In this document: piece by piece, positions 62,748 to 64,000 of the stretch
How the letters are laid out: every line of letters begins with the position of its first letter
How positions within the stretch are numbered: position 1 is the stretch's first letter
Source of the DNA: Caulobacter segnis
Lineage (GTDB): Bacteria; Pseudomonadota; Alphaproteobacteria; Caulobacterales; Caulobacteraceae
Direction: 5' to 3'
DNA length: 64,000 nucleotides
Assembly: GCF_023935105.1 (NCBI RefSeq)
Contig: NZ_CP096040.1
Location: 3,162,001 to 3,226,000, forward strand
Program-made: the position numbers and the translations under genes
The notes under the pieces: model-generated
What the model was told of the DNA's origin: nothing
The model's input: only the letters and a program-made list of their open reading frames with translations
Databases searched by the model: none

Positions 62748-64000
62748 TCAGCCTCTCGTGCGAAGTCTCAGAATCTTGGCTTTCAGGAGGTCCTGGGCCC
62801 CGGCGACGACGAACCGGTCTCCCGGCGCGAGGCCGCCCAGAACTTCGACCTGTTCGGGATTGCGCCGGCCGATCGTCACGGCCCGGCGCACGGCCTGCCT
62901 GCTGTCGGGCGACAGGACAAACGCCCAGGCGCCGCCGGTCTCGGCCAGCCACGCGCCGGGCGGCGCCACCACGGCCACGTCGGACCGCCCCAGAGAAAGG
63001 CGCAGGTCGATCGCCTCGCCGCGCTTCAGATCGGCCGGCTGGGCGCCTAGGAATGCCAGATCGACCGTCACCCGCCCCGCCGTCACTTGCGGATAGATCT
63101 TGGCAACCCGGATCCGCACGGGACGGCCATGGACGTTCGCGTCAGCGCTTTGGCCTACGGTCAGGCGCTGGAGATAGAACTCGTCGACCTGGGCCTGGAG
63201 CTTGTAGACGTCTTCGACATCCACCTGTCCAAGGCTCTGTCCGAGGGTCACGGCCTGACCCGGTTTGAGATCAAAGGCGGTCAGACGGCCGGCGGTCGGC
63301 GCGCGAACGGTCAGGACCGAGCGCCCCGCGCCGGCCTGGACCAGATTGCGCCGTAGGTCCTCGCTCGTCCGGGCCGCCTGGGCCCGTTGCGCGGCGTAAA
63401 ACACCTTGTCGGAGGCCTGCCCCGCCGCCAGCGCCGCCAGCCTACCGCGCTGATAGGCGACCTCGTCGACGAAGGGCCGGATCGCGGCCGGGCTGAGCAG
63501 ATCGCGCGCCAGAAGCACCTGACGCTTATCCAGTTCCTGCTGGGCCTTGTTGAGCGCATGAGCGGTATCGGCCAGGGCCTGTTCGCGCGCTTCCTCGGCG
63601 CTCTTCAGGGCCATGATGCGGCTGGCGTTGTCGCTGATACGGGCGGAAATGTCGGCCTCGCGTGTGGCGACGTCCAGGCTCATTTGGGGATTGCTCAGGA
63701 CGGCCAGGACCTGTCCCGCGGTGACACTGTCCCCATCGCTCGCGCCAACCCGCTCGACCCGGCCCGAGGCTTCGGCCGCCACCAGCGTGGTCTGGGCGGG
63801 AACGGCCTCGGCGCGCACCGCGGCATAGTCGATATAGGGCGCGCGAACGACCTCGCCGACGGTCAGGGTCTCGGCCGCTACAGTCACGGTTCCGGCCTCG
63901 GGCGCGAAGATCCAGGCCGCCACGACGGCGCAGGCGACCGCCGCGCCAGCCGCGCCCAAGCGGTAAGCACGCTTGGCGTGCCAAGGCCGGGCTACGCGCC
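62748..64000 (-). CDS. Periplasmic adaptor (HlyD/MacA family), 5' end beyond window
   Basis: The frame is open to the window edge, so the true start is upstream; a TTG at 63959 is available but a basic segment (RPWHAKRAYR) runs on before it, as expected ahead of a membrane anchor. Visible parts: membrane helix GAAVACAVVAAWIF, a lipoyl/barrel-sandwich half (TTLVAAEASGRVERVGASDG), a coiled-coil hairpin (about 90 residues, rich in Ala/Glu/Arg), the second lipoyl half (VRAPTAGRLTAFDLKPGQAV) and a beta-barrel plus C-terminal GGLAPGDRFVVAG. It links the ABC pump to an outer-membrane exit. Confidence 0.9.
   Translation of the reverse strand, partial: RVARPWHAKRAYRLGAAGAAVACAVVAAWIFAPEAGTVTVAAETLTVGEVVRAPYIDYAAVRAEAVPAQTTLVAAEASGRVERVGASDGDSVTAGQVLAVLSNPQMSLDVATREADISARISDNASRIMALKSAEEAREQALADTAHALNKAQQELDKRQVLLARDLLSPAAIRPFVDEVAYQRGRLAALAAGQASDKVFYAAQRAQAARTSEDLRRNLVQAGAGRSVLTVRAPTAGRLTAFDLKPGQAVTLGQSLGQVDVEDVYKLQAQVDEFYLQRLTVGQSADANVHGRPVRIRVAKIYPQVTAGRVTVDLAFLGAQPADLKRGEAIDLRLSLGRSDVAVVAPPGAWLAETGGAWAFVLSPDSRQAVRRAVTIGRRNPEQVEVLGGLAPGDRFVVAGAQDLLKAKILRLRTRG

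Overview
The window is GC-rich (roughly two thirds G+C). It is dense with TonB-dependent receptors (six), serine esterases, LacI, TetR and GntR regulators, and Tat-type signal peptides. This looks like the chromosome of a Caulobacter-like alphaproteobacterium (Caulobacter, Phenylobacterium or a close relative), inferred from gene content and codon bias only. No rRNA, tRNA, CRISPR array, insertion sequence or phage gene was seen. The first and last genes run off the window.

Layout. (1) 1-5.4 kb: the end of an alginate-export-type outer-membrane barrel, a glutathione S-transferase, an M28-like protein with a degenerate metal site, a GntR/FCD regulator and a beta-lactamase-fold hydrolase, then the decayed stub of an MHS-type transporter. 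(2) 5.4-17 kb: a catabolic block for a hydrophobic ester or acid: type-B carboxylesterase, acyl-CoA ligase, SDR, thiolase, MFS transporter, TonB receptor and two paralogous TetR regulators. Two promoters carry the same TTCAC-N10-GTGAA inverted repeat. (3) 17-24 kb: a glycoconjugate cluster with three GT4 glycosyltransferases, a beta-propeller protein, a polytopic membrane protein and a stand-alone LptF/LptG-type permease. (4) 24-29.2 kb: FecI-type sigma factor, FecR regulator and STN-domain TonB receptor, facing a purple-acid-type phosphatase. (5) 29.3-35.3 kb: a ZnuD-like receptor behind a Zur-like box, next to an ABC importer (fused double permease plus ATPase with a C-terminal AAA-associated domain) and a small barrel-like protein. 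This is a candidate zinc acquisition locus.

(6) 35.5-53.7 kb is the most interesting part. It is a LacI-type regulon with a recognisable operator (GCAATCGATTGC and one-mismatch variants). Matches stand upstream of two paralogous TonB receptors, a divergent esterase pair, a ceramidase-like hydrolase and a GH68 fructosyl hydrolase. The same block holds a ROK fructokinase, a plant-sucrose-transporter-like MFS permease and six alpha/beta-hydrolase esterases. I read it as a sucrose or fructoside uptake system specialised for acylated sugar: receptors bring the sugar ester into the periplasm, esterases remove acyl groups, the MFS permease imports the sugar, GH68 cleaves the fructosyl bond and ROK phosphorylates fructose. 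The regulon structure is visible in the DNA; the substrate is inference.

(7) 54.1-59.5 kb: a large TonB receptor divergent from an S9 prolyl-oligopeptidase-family peptidase, probably a peptide-scavenging pair, with a 13-bp direct repeat in the shared promoter. (8) 59.6-64 kb: a MacA/MacB-like efflux operon (adaptor, ATPase, large FtsX/MacB permease).
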